DNA of 64,000 nucleotides, taken from contig CM038469.1 in NCBI GenBank assembly GCA_021464415.1, positions 17,813,901 through 17,877,900 on the forward strand, in the 5' to 3' direction. The stretch's first letter is position 1; each line of letters begins with the position of its first letter. The notes under the pieces are model-generated. The model was given only the letters and a program-made list of their open reading frames with translations, ran no database searches and was not told the origin of the DNA. The DNA comes from Lonicera japonica (Eukaryota; Streptophyta; Magnoliopsida; Dipsacales; Caprifoliaceae). Positions 34,701-45,170 of the stretch are shown piece after piece. The position numbers were made by a program, and so were the translations under genes.

Positions 34701-34929
34701 GAGATACATCAGACGTCTGGCAGGTGATGTGACGGCTAGTTATCATCCCTCCCGTTCGCGGTCTCGATCGGCGGCGCCTTCTCAGTCAGTCCAGCAGTCG
34801 AGACGTACTTCCCATCTTGCGCCTTCCTGCTCAGGGTCGTACGGTTTCAGAGAGTCCAGCGGAGGGTGCTGGCGAGACGGAAGCAAAAAGGCCTCGTACT
34901 ATGGATCCTCCCCCTTCCCGCAGCGTTGA
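31712..34929 (+). pseudogene. Plant mobile domain (PMD)-type gene, spliced, decayed
   Basis: Exon 1 (31712-32018) needs one extra-base correction in the G run at ~31757. Exon 2 (32225-32887), exon 3 (32993-33166) and exon 4 (from 33241) have GT-AG borders in consistent phase. Exon 2 encodes FHWSWGEMTLTPEDDFVLTG and WWLPYLRFFDQL, which fit the aminotransferase-like plant mobile domain (PF10536), a transposon-linked family that also includes MAIN-like nuclear proteins. Exon 4 loses frame near 33408, has a stop at 33557, and continues as a Gly/Pro/Glu-rich tail to ~34140. Later pieces (34136-34579, 34621-34929) need another shift and an intron. The region is clearly more GC-rich than its surroundings. 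It lies antisense to Tat element B, downstream of its pol. Confidence 0.72.
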
Positions 34930-35480
34930 CGGTTTGAGTGATGATTACTTAGGTTTTTTTGAAAAAGAACATTTTAATTTAAGCAGTTAGTTTAGATGTA
35001 TTTTGTTTTTTGAAAAAAACTTGTTAATTTAGTTGTTAATTTAAATGTGTTTGCTTTTTAGGAAAACGTTGGTTTATTAGTGTGATTGGTTTAATTTATG
35101 AATAAAGAATTTATGTTTTTGAAAAAATATGTTTGTGTGTGATGTGATGTGATGTTATAAAATTATTGTGAGTGCAGTTGAAAAGTGGTTATGTAACATA
35201 TGTTGGCAAAATCATTACTCAATTGATTAAAACAAAAATAGTTAACTTTACGTGTTAGTGAACGTATTCTAAACGCATACGAATGAATGGTAAAGTGTGA
35301 TTCTTGGCGATATTAAACTTAATTTGCAAAAAATGGTCAAGTACGTGGTTTGGCAAGTGATTATCGAATTTATATGCATGCAATGATGGATCGTTCTTCC
35401 TGAATAAAGTCTGGCTATATTCGTATCATGATGTATTTTTGGAAAATGAAGATTTTGACCAAGGGGAAGAGCCAGTCGCA
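34930..35480. other. AT-rich spacer between the two antisense genes
   Basis: Gene-free. It contains repeated TTAGTTTAGATGTATTTT-like and TTTTTGAAAAA words just after the first gene, perhaps its 3' untranslated region. The minus frame 35269-35481 has no recognisable feature. Confidence 0.5.
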
Positions 35481-35500
35481 CGCCCTACCCGCAAGGGTAG

Positions 35501-35553
35501 CCGTACGGTTAGGGGCCTGCCGTGCGGTTGGCCTATGCACTTTTGCTATAAAT
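35501..35553 (+). promoter_or_regulatory. Second promoter: CCGTACGG pair at 19 bp, TATA box
   Basis: CCGTACGG at 35501 and CCGTGCGG at 35520 are again 19 bp apart and sit in the same GGTTGGCC context. TATAAAT follows at 35547-35553. The ATG of the next gene is at 35643, giving a leader of ~65 nt. Confidence 0.65.
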
Positions 35554-35642
35554 TGAGCGCGAATTTGTCCTTTTTTCACCCATCAAGATCACTATTCATC
35601 CTATCTTTCTAGCCTAAAAATAGTTCTTCTTTCTTTGTCATC

Positions 35643-36835
35643 ATGTCTACTTTTCGCTCCAATGCTGCTTTCTCCCTTCTATCCGATTTCGTGTCCTTAG
35701 CTGAGGCTGATTGTGGCCTCAACTGGGGTGACCTGAGCCATCTTCATCGCTGGTGTTCTCACGAGATCAACTGGTCTTTCTTGCTCGGTTTTGCTGAGTT
35801 CTGGGATCCTGAGGACCACTGCTTTCGCATCGGGTTAGATGAGTTATGTCCGACGATTGAGGAGTTCACACTATTGATGCGCTAGGATGTTTCGTGGCTA
35901 CTGGCGTCCCTGCGAGATGCTAGGAGTCCTCGAGTTATGTTGGCCGAGGTACTTGGTTTGAGGGAGAGCGAGTGCCGGTTTATGATAGTGGACGGACAGC
36001 TCCATCTACGTCACTTGGCAGATTTTTTCATTCGTCATGGAGACGATCCGGCTTACTATTTAGGTCGGACTTCTGCTTGTATGATTTTTGCTTTCTCTCA
36101 GATGCTCTTGGTTACCGATGATGCTATTATGGTAGACCCCCTGATTATCCGAGTCGTGGCTGAGGCTAGACGTGGTCACTTAGTGACTCCCATTTTGTTG
36201 GCGGAGACACTGAATGGTTTGGATGCCCTGATTCAGTCTCGGGTTGACCATTTTTGGGGTAGCCCATATTTACTATATATGTGGGTTACCGAGAGATTTC
36301 GGTATCTGGAGACTCGGCTTTCCTGGGATTCTCGGGACTTCTTCCTGCACCCTGATTATGCCCTGATTCGCTGTTTGTCATCGTATGATTGGGCTGTCCG
36401 TGGTAGCGCATGAGGACTATGATTACGAACATGGGTGGGCAGAACTACCTTTGATTTCGCGGTTTGTGAGAGACATCATTCTATATTCCTGGGCGGTTGA
36501 CGAGACAGTTTGGCGTTTCTCTAAATATACCCCTTCCATTGAGAGATTTCTCTTCGGTGGCTCTTCCCATGACCCCAAGATTGGAGACTACGCTGCGAGG
36601 CTTATGGCCTACCCGCTATGTTCGATGATTCCGTGCAGGAGAGGTTGGTATTACCCAGGCGACTCGTTCCGATGTCGTGTTGCATATCTGGCGTCAGGTT
36701 CGCCAGACTATTAAGCATGAGCCTATGATGATGAGATGGTTTCGGTTCGCGGATTCACGAGTGACTGATGAGAAAGTCCTTGCTTCTTATCATACCATGG
36801 AGCGAGAGAGGATCTTGTACTCAGCGACTGACTGA
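35643..36835 (+). pseudogene. DUF7745-like transposon-associated gene, decayed
   Basis: From the ATG at 35643 the frame encodes a protein with FAEFWDPEDHCFRIGLDELC followed by PTIEEFTLLMR. This FWDP...F...PTxEEF pattern is what I associate with DUF7745/PMD-like proteins linked to plant transposons. A TAG at 35883 interrupts it. The same frame then continues to 36413 (DGQLHLRHLADFFIRHGDDP). After a shift the next frame reads AHEDYDYEHGWAELPLISRF, and after another it ends at 36835. One stop and two frameshifts show decay. Molecular role unknown. It runs convergent with the pol of Tat element B, ending 332 bp from the pol stop. Confidence 0.65.
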
Positions 36836-37007
36836 TGACTGACGGTTGTTTTTGGTTAGGCTTGATGGACGGCTTCTTCATGAAAGCGTTTTGGGTTTAG
36901 GGTGAATGGTATAAGGAAAGTATGTATGAAATGATGTAAGCATGTTTTGATGTAGGTTGTCTCATATGAAAGAACTTTGGTTATATATATGAAAAATCTC
37001 TTTCTGC

Positions 37008-37023
37008 CCCCTTTTTTTTTGCC
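37008..37023 (-). promoter_or_regulatory. Candidate polypurine tract
   Basis: Minus-strand AAAAAAAAAGGGGGCAG lies ~145 bp after the integrase stop. It resembles a plus-strand priming site, but no LTR start (TGTGAACACC expected) follows, so it may be an internal tract like those reported in long plant retrotransposons. Confidence 0.45.
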
Positions 37024-37166
37024 TTCAAACGAATGAATATTATTATAAGGAATAGACCGGGCCTGACTATCTTATTTAGGTTGCCTACGTTTCCCCTAAA
37101 AATTTTTATTTTATTTTATTTTATTTTTTGGGGGGCTCAGGTCTCCGTAGTTCATGAATACAACTT

Positions 37167-38231
37167 TTACTGATAATACTTCTTCAATCGATCGAGGTTG
37201 ACTGGTGAGTTTAGCTCTTGGCCATCAACATCGGTAAGGAAAACGGCACCCCCGGATAGTATCTTGGTGACAATGTAAGGGCATGTCCACTTTGGCGAGA
37301 ATTTTTCTCGTGGGTCTTGAGCCAGTTCACGAATCTCTTTGAGTATTAAGTCCCCAACTACGATGCCTCTTTCTCGAATTTTCTTATTAAAGGCTTTTGC
37401 AACACGCTTTTGGTACCCCTGATGTTGATATGAAGCTTTCAACCGTTTTTCATCGATCATTGCCAATTCCTCATACCGAGCCTTTATCCAATCACTTTCA
37501 GTAACTTGATTTTCCAAGACAACCCGTAAAGATGGTATTTCCATTTCTACTGGTAAAATCGCTTCCATTCCGTATGTGAGGGAAAAGGGTGTTGATCCCG
37601 TGGAAACTCTCTCAGTAGTTCGATACCCCCAAAGTGCATACGGGAGTTTTTCGGGCCAATCTCTGCTGGATTTTACCATCTTACTAATGATATTCTTTAA
37701 ATTCTTGTTGGCAGCCTCAATAGCCCCGTTAGTTTGCGGACGGTACGGGGAGGATTTGTGACGTTTGATTCCATATTCTTCCATGAGCTCATTAGCTTCA
37801 CCCTCAAAATGTGTCCCATTATCGGATATTATCTCATGAGGTACCCCATATCGGCATATGATGTTGTGTCGGATGAATCGAGCTACTTTCTTGGCATTTA
37901 AACCTTTGTAGGATTCGGCTTCAACCCATTTGGTGAAGTAGTCAATAGCGACCAGAATGTACTCATGCCCATTGCTTCCTTTTGGTGAGATTTTACCGAT
38001 TATGTCGATACCCCAGATGGAAAACGGCCAAGGGGATGTCATAGGATACAATTCTTTTGGTGGGAGCTTCTGTGCTTTGGCGTATATTTGGCATTGATGA
38101 CACCCTTTGACATATTCAAAACAATCTTTCTGCATTGTCAACCAATAATACCCTTCACGAACTATCTTTCGTGCCAATGTATGACCGCTCATATGTGGAC
38201 CGCACTCTCCACTGTGGATTTGTTCCATCAT
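37167..38231 (-). pseudogene. Integrase of Tat element B (segment itself open)
   Basis: The 354-codon open segment has the HHCC zinc finger (HSGECGPHMSGH ... GCHQC), the catalytic core with three acidic residues (IWGIDIIGK, IISDNGTHFEG, and the Glu in NGAIEAANKNLK) and the TYGMEAILPVE motif typical of this clade. The C-terminal part has PKWTCPYIV and ends in a VNLDRLKKYY-like tail. It is in the same frame as 38481-39191, but separated from it by stops and shifts at 38232-38480. The protein segment looks complete, yet it cannot be produced from the interrupted polyprotein. No chromodomain is seen. Confidence 0.9.
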
Positions 38232-39191
38232 TGCTCGGGATTGTTCCTCGTCGAGGCATTGAAGATGTATACCATCGTCATTTCTTCAGTATAGTTTTTC
38301 CGCATAAATGATAAATCATGATGCAAGTCGGCAAAGTGTGACCCGAGTGGTTTTATCCGTATTTGGTGGGTATTCATTGTGCTTGAGTAGTTGCCAGATA
38401 TCATGATACTAGACACTTTCGTCAATTACGCTTCCACTTTCCACATTAAGTGATATGCAAAATGCTGGATTTGCCCGTTTCTAAATTTGGATCTGGATCT
38501 CTTCTTTCTCCCCTGGAATTTCGACCATCGAGGCTAGAGTGGCCAACGCATCGGAAAAATTGTTTTGTGTTCTTGGGATATAGAAGAATTCAATACAATC
38601 AAATTTCTCAGCGGTTTCTTTGAGTTGGGCTAAAAAGGGTACAAGTTTTTCCTCTTTGATCTTCCACTTTTTTAGGATCTGATGAATAATGAGGGCGGAG
38701 TCCCCAAATACCTGGATTTTACGAACCCCTTTATGTAAAGTGATTTCTAACCCGACGATACATGCCTCGTATTCTGCGATGTTGTTAGTACAGGGAAATT
38801 CCAAGCAGAAAGACATAGGGGCGTGTGTCTGATCTGGTGAAATCAATAGAATCCCGATTCCATTTCCATTTCGATTGCAAGCACCATCAAAGTACATTTT
38901 CCATTCCTCATCTTTCGTAATCTCCATGATACCCTCATTAGGAAATTCAAATTCTTCTGACTCGGTATCGATGATAAGGTTTCCAGCCAGGTGATCAGCT
39001 ATGACTTGTCCTTTAACAGCCTTTTGGGTTATGTATGAGATATCGAATTTTGATAGTAAAAATACCCATTTTGCCATTCTGTTAGTCAGTACTGGTTTCT
39101 CGAACAAGTATCGCAAGGGATCCAGTCGTGAAATTAAGATTACAGAGAAAACCAACATGTAATGCCGCAGTTTTTGGGTGGCCCAAACCAA
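38228..39191 (-). pseudogene. RNase H end and second (archaeal-type) RNase H of Tat element B
   Basis: 38481-39191 opens with the VWATQKLRHYM motif of the gypsy RNase H tail, after a frameshift in the A run near 39200-39207. The dual RNase H follows: YFDGACNRNGNG (first Asp), NIAEYEAC (Glu), FGDSALI (second Asp) and FSDALATLAS (last Asp), so all four acidic positions of an RNase H fold are present. Below 38481 the linker to integrase is in pieces (one in 38228-38425 in another frame) with several stops. This enzyme removes RNA from the RNA-DNA hybrid during cDNA synthesis. Confidence 0.87.
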
Positions 39192-42100
39192 GGAAGCACA
39201 TGATTTTTTAACGGTGTGTAATTTCGTTCCCCCGGAGAAAGCTTTTTGCTGAGATAATATATTGCCTGTTCGGTTCTTGTTTTCAGCAAATGTTGAGCTA
39301 ACATTGCCCCTACTGACGAGTTGTTGACTGACATGTATAATATCAACGGGATACCCACTTGAGGAGGTGCTAAGACCGGCGGGTTGGACAAATATTGTTT
39401 GATCTTATCAAACGCTCCTTGGCATTGCTCGTTCCAATGCCCGTCCGAATTCTTTTGAAGTAGCTTGAAAATTGGCTCACATGTTTGAGTTAGCTGTGAA
39501 ATGAATCTGCTTATGAACTGCAATCTTCCCAGAAAGCCCCGGATTTCCTTCTCAGTTTTAGGAACTGGCATCTCTTGAATGGCCTTTATTTTGGCCGGAT
39601 CGACTTCGATTCCCTTTTTACTGACGATATATCCCAGCATTTTTCCTTTAGTGACCCCGAATACGCATTTCTGAGGATTCAATCGCATCTGGAACCGTAT
39701 TAACCTCTCAAAGAATGCACGAAGAGTTGGGATGTGGCTTTCTCGATCTAAAGATTTGATGATCATGTCATCGACGTATACTTCTACTTCCTTATGGATC
39801 ATATCGTGAAACAAAGTAGTTGCCGCCCGTTGATATGTAGCCCCGGCATTTTTTAACCCAAACGGCATGACAGTGTAACAATAAGTTCCCCAAGGCGTGA
39901 TGAAGGCTGTCTTTTCTTGATGGTTAGGGTGCATTTTGATCTGATTATACCCGGCAAATCCATCGACGAATGACTTTAGGGCATGATTGGCAGTGTTGTC
40001 GACAATAAGGTCGATATTTGGCAGTGGAAAATCATCCTTTGGGCAAGCGGCGTTAAGATTGCGATAGTCAACACAAACCCTTACTTTTCCATTGGCCTTT
40101 GATACCGGGACTATGTTGGCCAACCAAGTAGGGTATTCAACGACCCGTATGAACCCGACGTCCAATTGTTTCGTGACTTCTTCCTTTACTTTTAGGGACC
40201 ATTCTGGTATTAATTTTCTAAACTTTTGCTTGACGGGTTTATATTTGGGTTTTGTGTGTATCTCGTGCATCACAATGTTGGCATCTAAACCCGGCATATC
40301 AGCGTATGTCCAAGCAAAAACATTAATGAATTCTTTCAACAAATTTTCCAATTCTATCTTTTCATCATGACTCAATTCTGCCCCAATTTTTATTTTTTTC
40401 TTATCGTCATTTGTTCCCAAATTTATTGTGACCGTGTCCCCTTCAACGGGTTGTATTCTTTGTTCATCATTCAAATTCTCATTCATGACTTCAACATCAT
40501 AAGAATCAAAGTAAGGGCAAACATTGGCAATTTTATTAATAGAAATATTATTTTGTACAGATAACATACATTCTAAATTTAGTACATTTCTATCAATATT
40601 CCTTTCTCTCTTCTTCTTAGTCTCTTCGATGGGGCATATGAGGTGCACAGGGTCCCCGACGTAATCTTCCTCAATTGCCATTACCTCAAACATATTACCC
40701 AGCATATCTTCCTCTTCCAGTGGCTCGACAGGTGGCCGGGTGATCTTCAACCGAGATGAGAAGGTGTGGGTAAATCCTTTACTGACATACAAGTCTTCTT
40801 CAAAGAAAATTTCTAACCCCGGTTGTCTTTTCCCTTCTTCATTTACCCATGGCTCTTGAAACCCGCAATAAGGAAAGTCTTCACCCTCTTTTATAAACCA
40901 TCCATTTAACGAATTATCGGTGAATATGGCGCTTTTCATTCGGCTAACATCTCCCATATATCCCAACCCAGCAAGAGGACTCGGTTGTTGGTATGGTTCG
41001 ATCATTTGTGTAATGCCAGCCTGATATTTTCCCAAACCAATCCCCGATAGAAATTTCATTTTCCTCATCATCTTTACCACTTGCGTATTCATGGTCGACA
41101 TATCGTCAGGAGGCAGATACTTTACAGTCTGAGTGGTAAGATTTTGCACCTTTGGTTCATACGAAAATCCCCCAAGTTGGACATCTTGGCTTCCAATTCC
41201 CAATACAGGCGAGTTTTTGGGCACTATTGCTCTTTCAGGATCTCCCTTAATGACAATGATGTCCCCGTTGAAGAGTATCTTTATCTTTTGATGAAGGGAA
41301 GAAGGAAGTGCACCAACCTCATGTAACCAAACTCGTCCCAATAACAAATTGAAGCTTGACGGAATATCAATGACTTGAAACTCGATGGTAAATGTAGTTG
41401 GTCCCATTTTCATATCGATCATGACGGAACCCAATACCTCTCGCTTGGTATTGTCGTATGCTCGGACCGTAACCGGTGATTCTTCCAGTGTAGCCAAGTC
41501 GATACCCAAACGAACAGCAGTCTTTAATGGGCATACGTTGATCGTGGAACCGTTATCCACGAGAACATATGGTATAGACATCCCACACGCCACAATGGTA
41601 ATATGCAGGGCTTGATTATGATCTCGGCCCAGTGGTGATAAATCTTCGTCAGAGAAATCGAGCATTTGTTTTTGTACTCCCATCGAGGCGATCATTGCTG
41701 TTAATTCGTTCGGGGTAGCCTCAAGAGGGACGACTGATTCGTCTAGCATTTTCATTAGTGCCATACGGTGTGGCTTGGATGCCACAAAGAGTCCCCAGAT
41801 TGAAATTTGGGCTTGTGTTTTCTTTAATTGTTCCACAACAGGCCCTTCTTCGGGGTCCTTCGTCGCTTCTTTGGGAGAAGTAGTAATAGTGGGTTGCTTG
41901 TTACCCGGCGGTTGGTAGACTCTCCCAGAGCGAGTCAATTGTTGGACCCATGTTGCCACCGGATCACTTATTTCTTCAGATGTTTCAACCAGTGGTGGAG
42001 GAGCCTTCTTTTCGACTTGCGAGACTTTGTTCCAATCGAGGGCTATCATATTTATTCGTGATGAATACTTGCTTTGATGGGTGCCCCTCTTTATTGCTTT

Positions 42101-43360
42101 TCCTCGGCTATACCCGAGCCCCTGTCGCCTTGGGTTGTCTTTGAATTGTGGGAAGTGAGCGATTCCCTGGTTTCGCTTTTCGAGCCCGAGACCTGGTATA
42201 AACTGCATCTGCTCCATCCAGCCCATAACTTTTGGGTTGACTATCTCTTGCGATTGAAGGGTAGAGGTCTCATCTACACATAATCCCAATAAGGTTTCAT
42301 CTCCGGTCTTGTTAACAATTTTCTGGGATCTTGTAGGAGTGCGTTGGATAACCGCAGGTGAAGGCTTTAGACAGCCAAATTTCAACACTTCAACATTTTC
42401 TGCATCCACGGCGGGTTTAATCAAAAACACAGGGTCTTGGAAACCCAAATCTTCCTCGATGGCATTAATTTGATGATTAGGAAGAGGATTTCTTGCGACA
42501 TTCGGTGTTGACAGATCCGGAATTCTTTTGCTATCAATTAGATTTTGAATAGCATGTCGCAGGACCATACAACCATCGGTGGTGTGCCCGAACCCCTGGT
42601 GGTACTCGCAATGTTCATTCATATTCCAATGAGGCGGTATTTGTTGGGGTAACGGCCTCGGGTTCATGGGATATATTATCCCAACTTCTTTTAATTGTTC
42701 AAAAACCTTTCCCAAAGGTCCTGGCAGTTGCAAAAAGTGTCTATCTCGGGGGCGATTTTGATCGAATGTTCTGGGGTTGTTATTGTTGCTACGATACCCC
42801 AGTGTAGAATAATTCCCAATGGTCTTCGCAGAGTTCTGATCATAGGGATTGTTGGAATATCCCCTACCATAGGACCCATAAGAGGTGACTTGGTTGATGG
42901 CTGAAGTAGAAGTCTTTTTATATTGTGAGGCAAACTTCTTGGTTTCAGCCTGCTTGGCTAGCTCTTCCTCAATTTCATTACCAACGTGGAGCAAAGCCTT
43001 GAACCTGCCGAAGAATTGGTGTCCCATTTGAGCCCGAATTTTTGGCCTCAGGTTCTTAGTAATCATTCCTAATTGTTCCTCCTCATCGATACGTTCTACC
43101 ATTTGGGCCGCTAATTCCCTCCATCTTGTAACGAATTCGCTGAAGCTCTCATTTTCCTTCTGCTTGGCCATTTCTAGATGCTTTCTCGTGACCTTAAGCT
43201 CTTCGTTAGTCTTATATTGCGATACGAATTCTTGAACAATGGCAAACCATGATCTGACATGATGCTTTTCCAAATTCAAAAACCAACTCTGGGCCGGTCC
43301 TGCCAGAGTGAAATGAAAGGAATTGGCTAATTCAGCCTCGCCGATATCGTAAATCCTCAT
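39140..43360 (-). pseudogene. Gag C-terminus, protease, RT and RNase H of Tat element B
   Basis: A long open segment (1406 codons). In order: a Gag core tail with VTRWRELAAQMVERI; a zinc knuckle of the CX2HX4HX4C form at ~42570-42610 (HQGFGHTTDGC); a Gly-rich G-patch-like stretch near 42200 (GLGLEKRNQG) and a second near 41040 (GIGLGKYQAG); an aspartic protease with LVDNGST at ~41550; RT at ~40330-39750 with PFGLKNAGATYQR and the catalytic YVDD at 39767-39778; then RNase H with LYMSVNNSSVGAML. The segment ends with a frameshift near 39200. It is in the same frame as 43388-44341, separated only by nonsense codons. Confidence 0.92.
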
Positions 43361-44341
43361 TGATCGGACATAGGATTTCAGATGGAGTTACGGCGGTGTG
43401 GTCCCTGTGAACTTTGGAATGGAAGGCATTTTGAAGCCCACCGGATAACGAGCCTCGGGGTATAAATTATAGCTTTGCATCTGGGTTAAGTCATTTGTAC
43501 TTTCAGCCATCTTTTGGGTGAGCGCCTTCACTTGTTCCTTAAGCTCAGACAGATCTTTATTCTCCCGGGAGGTCTCCATTGGTGATGGGCCTTCCCCTTG
43601 AATACTCATGGGCCTTCTCATCGGTTCGTAATACGGATCCTGATACGGTTCATGGATCGGTTGCATCTGCGGAGGGGCTTGATTGATAGGGTCTTGTTGT
43701 AACTAATTACCGACTGGGTCATGTATGGCCTTTGAAGGGTTCAATTGTTCAAACTGTGGTGGTGCCTCGGTATGAACTGAGAGTGGAGGAGGTGGTGGAA
43801 TAGTCGGAGCTTCCCTTGGTGGCTCCGTCATGCGCCCCTTGGCTAACTCGTCCAACTTGGCACGAGTATTTTGATTGTCAGCTAGGAGCATGGCCATACT
43901 CTGACTCAGGTTCATCAGCATTCGGCACCTATCTTCGGGGTTGAGTGACGGAACGTTTCCATTTCCACTCGAACTGGCTAGGTTCAGATCAATATTCGGA
44001 GGCGGAGTGTGATGAAGCGGCTGACCCCCCATAGAATTATTCTGAGGTATCCCCTGGTTCGGGTAAAAAGGACCGGGCGGCGGATCCGCGGCGTTATTGA
44101 ATTGGTTGTTGATATTCTGGTTTAGCGTGTTCTGATCCATGTTTTCAGAGGAATCGGGTCTGACAAGTCGTCCGGTGCTATCTTTTCCAGCCCACTCCGA
44201 GGCCAGGATGGAATGAATATCTAATGCCAAAAAAAGGACAGATTTGATCGCGCGCATTCCCCCGGAAAATAACAACAATATATCATTTAGAAATCGCCGG
44301 ACCTTATCCAGAAATACATCGATAGGGACGACGCTAAACAC
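43361..44341 (-). pseudogene. Gag N-terminal part of Tat element B, two nonsense codons
   Basis: The frame of 44341-43703 continues in 43388-43666 and 43360 without any shift, but with a TAG near 43703 (Trp in the related copy B2) and a TAA near 43385 (Glu in B2). The protein is Pro/Asn-rich at the start (PPPPPLSVHTEAPP) and has EARYPVGFKMPSIPKFTGTT in the middle. The most convincing start is within the region matching B2's start at 20664 (MASTWAGRDST), that is, near 44205. The upstream 45 codons in the track may be leader. Confidence 0.85.
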
Positions 44342-45150
44342 ACAAAGAGTTTTATTTTAGGTGAGATCAAAAGCAGACCAACGACGACAACTTGAGAGCC
44401 CCGTATAAAGGTAAGTAGGAATAGAATTCCATGGGTTCCCTGACCATCTATAGTTTTAGAAAACTATTTTGAAAAGAGTTTTCTGGAAAATCATTTGAAA
44501 ACACGGGAAGTTCTCTCCTCATGAGTTGCTTTGTTCATGGAATTAGGGCTTTCGCTCAGTAGATTCTCACGACTGTTGGTCATTAAAATAATGCATAAAA
44601 TCTTGTGTTCTAAGCTGACTCCCCTATATGCAAGCGTGGTTGAAGAGGGTAAGGTTTAAGGGTCCCTCCTATTTGGCAGGTCTTACGATATACCTCAAGA
44701 GCGCAGGTACGTGTAAGGACCTTTTGATATACATCCCGGGTACGTGAGTGTTCTCCTCACTCTATATACCTCGGTAAGTACTTGGCCAAGAAGAGTGGTC
44801 CCAGGCGCTTTTGGCTAGTGCAGACCTGCAAGTCCCCGGCCTAGTCACGACTCTAGTCCCGAGGTTGATAGGGTAAATTCACACTCGCGAAAATGCATGA
44901 TAAGGCGTGAGTGCGTGCAAAATAACAATATGGAGGTTCATTATTGATCAACGCTTTAAGGTTTGTTATGATAATTTACACAATTTTAATTATGAAAAAA
45001 AGTTTTCTTCACATAATTAGCAAATAAAGGCATCGGGGTATCCACCTAGATCGCTTCTATGTTATCCTAAAACTAAGGCTTGCAATCCTATACCCAATAA
45101 ATAATAGAGATTAAATATATGATCCATTATATAAGAGCTTAGTTCTCGAC
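44342..45150 (-). other. Untranslated leader of Tat element B
   Basis: Collinear with 20665-21714 in the related fragment B2. No ORF is conserved between the two copies. It contains repeated GATATACCTC/GGTACGTG words. Confidence 0.75.
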
Positions 45151-45169
45151 ATCCCCAGCAGAGTCGCCA
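45151..45169 (-). promoter_or_regulatory. Primer-binding site, tRNA-Arg type
   Basis: Minus TGGCGACTCTGCTGGGGAT follows the LTR end by one base. This TGGCGACTC(C/T) sequence is the usual primer site of Tat/Ogre elements, complementary to an arginine tRNA end. Confidence 0.8.
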
Positions 45170-45170
45170 C

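Noticed and set aside
37008..37023. 3' LTR boundary of Tat element B
   Set aside because: A purine tract is present, but the sequence after it does not match the 5' LTR; kept only as a candidate tract.
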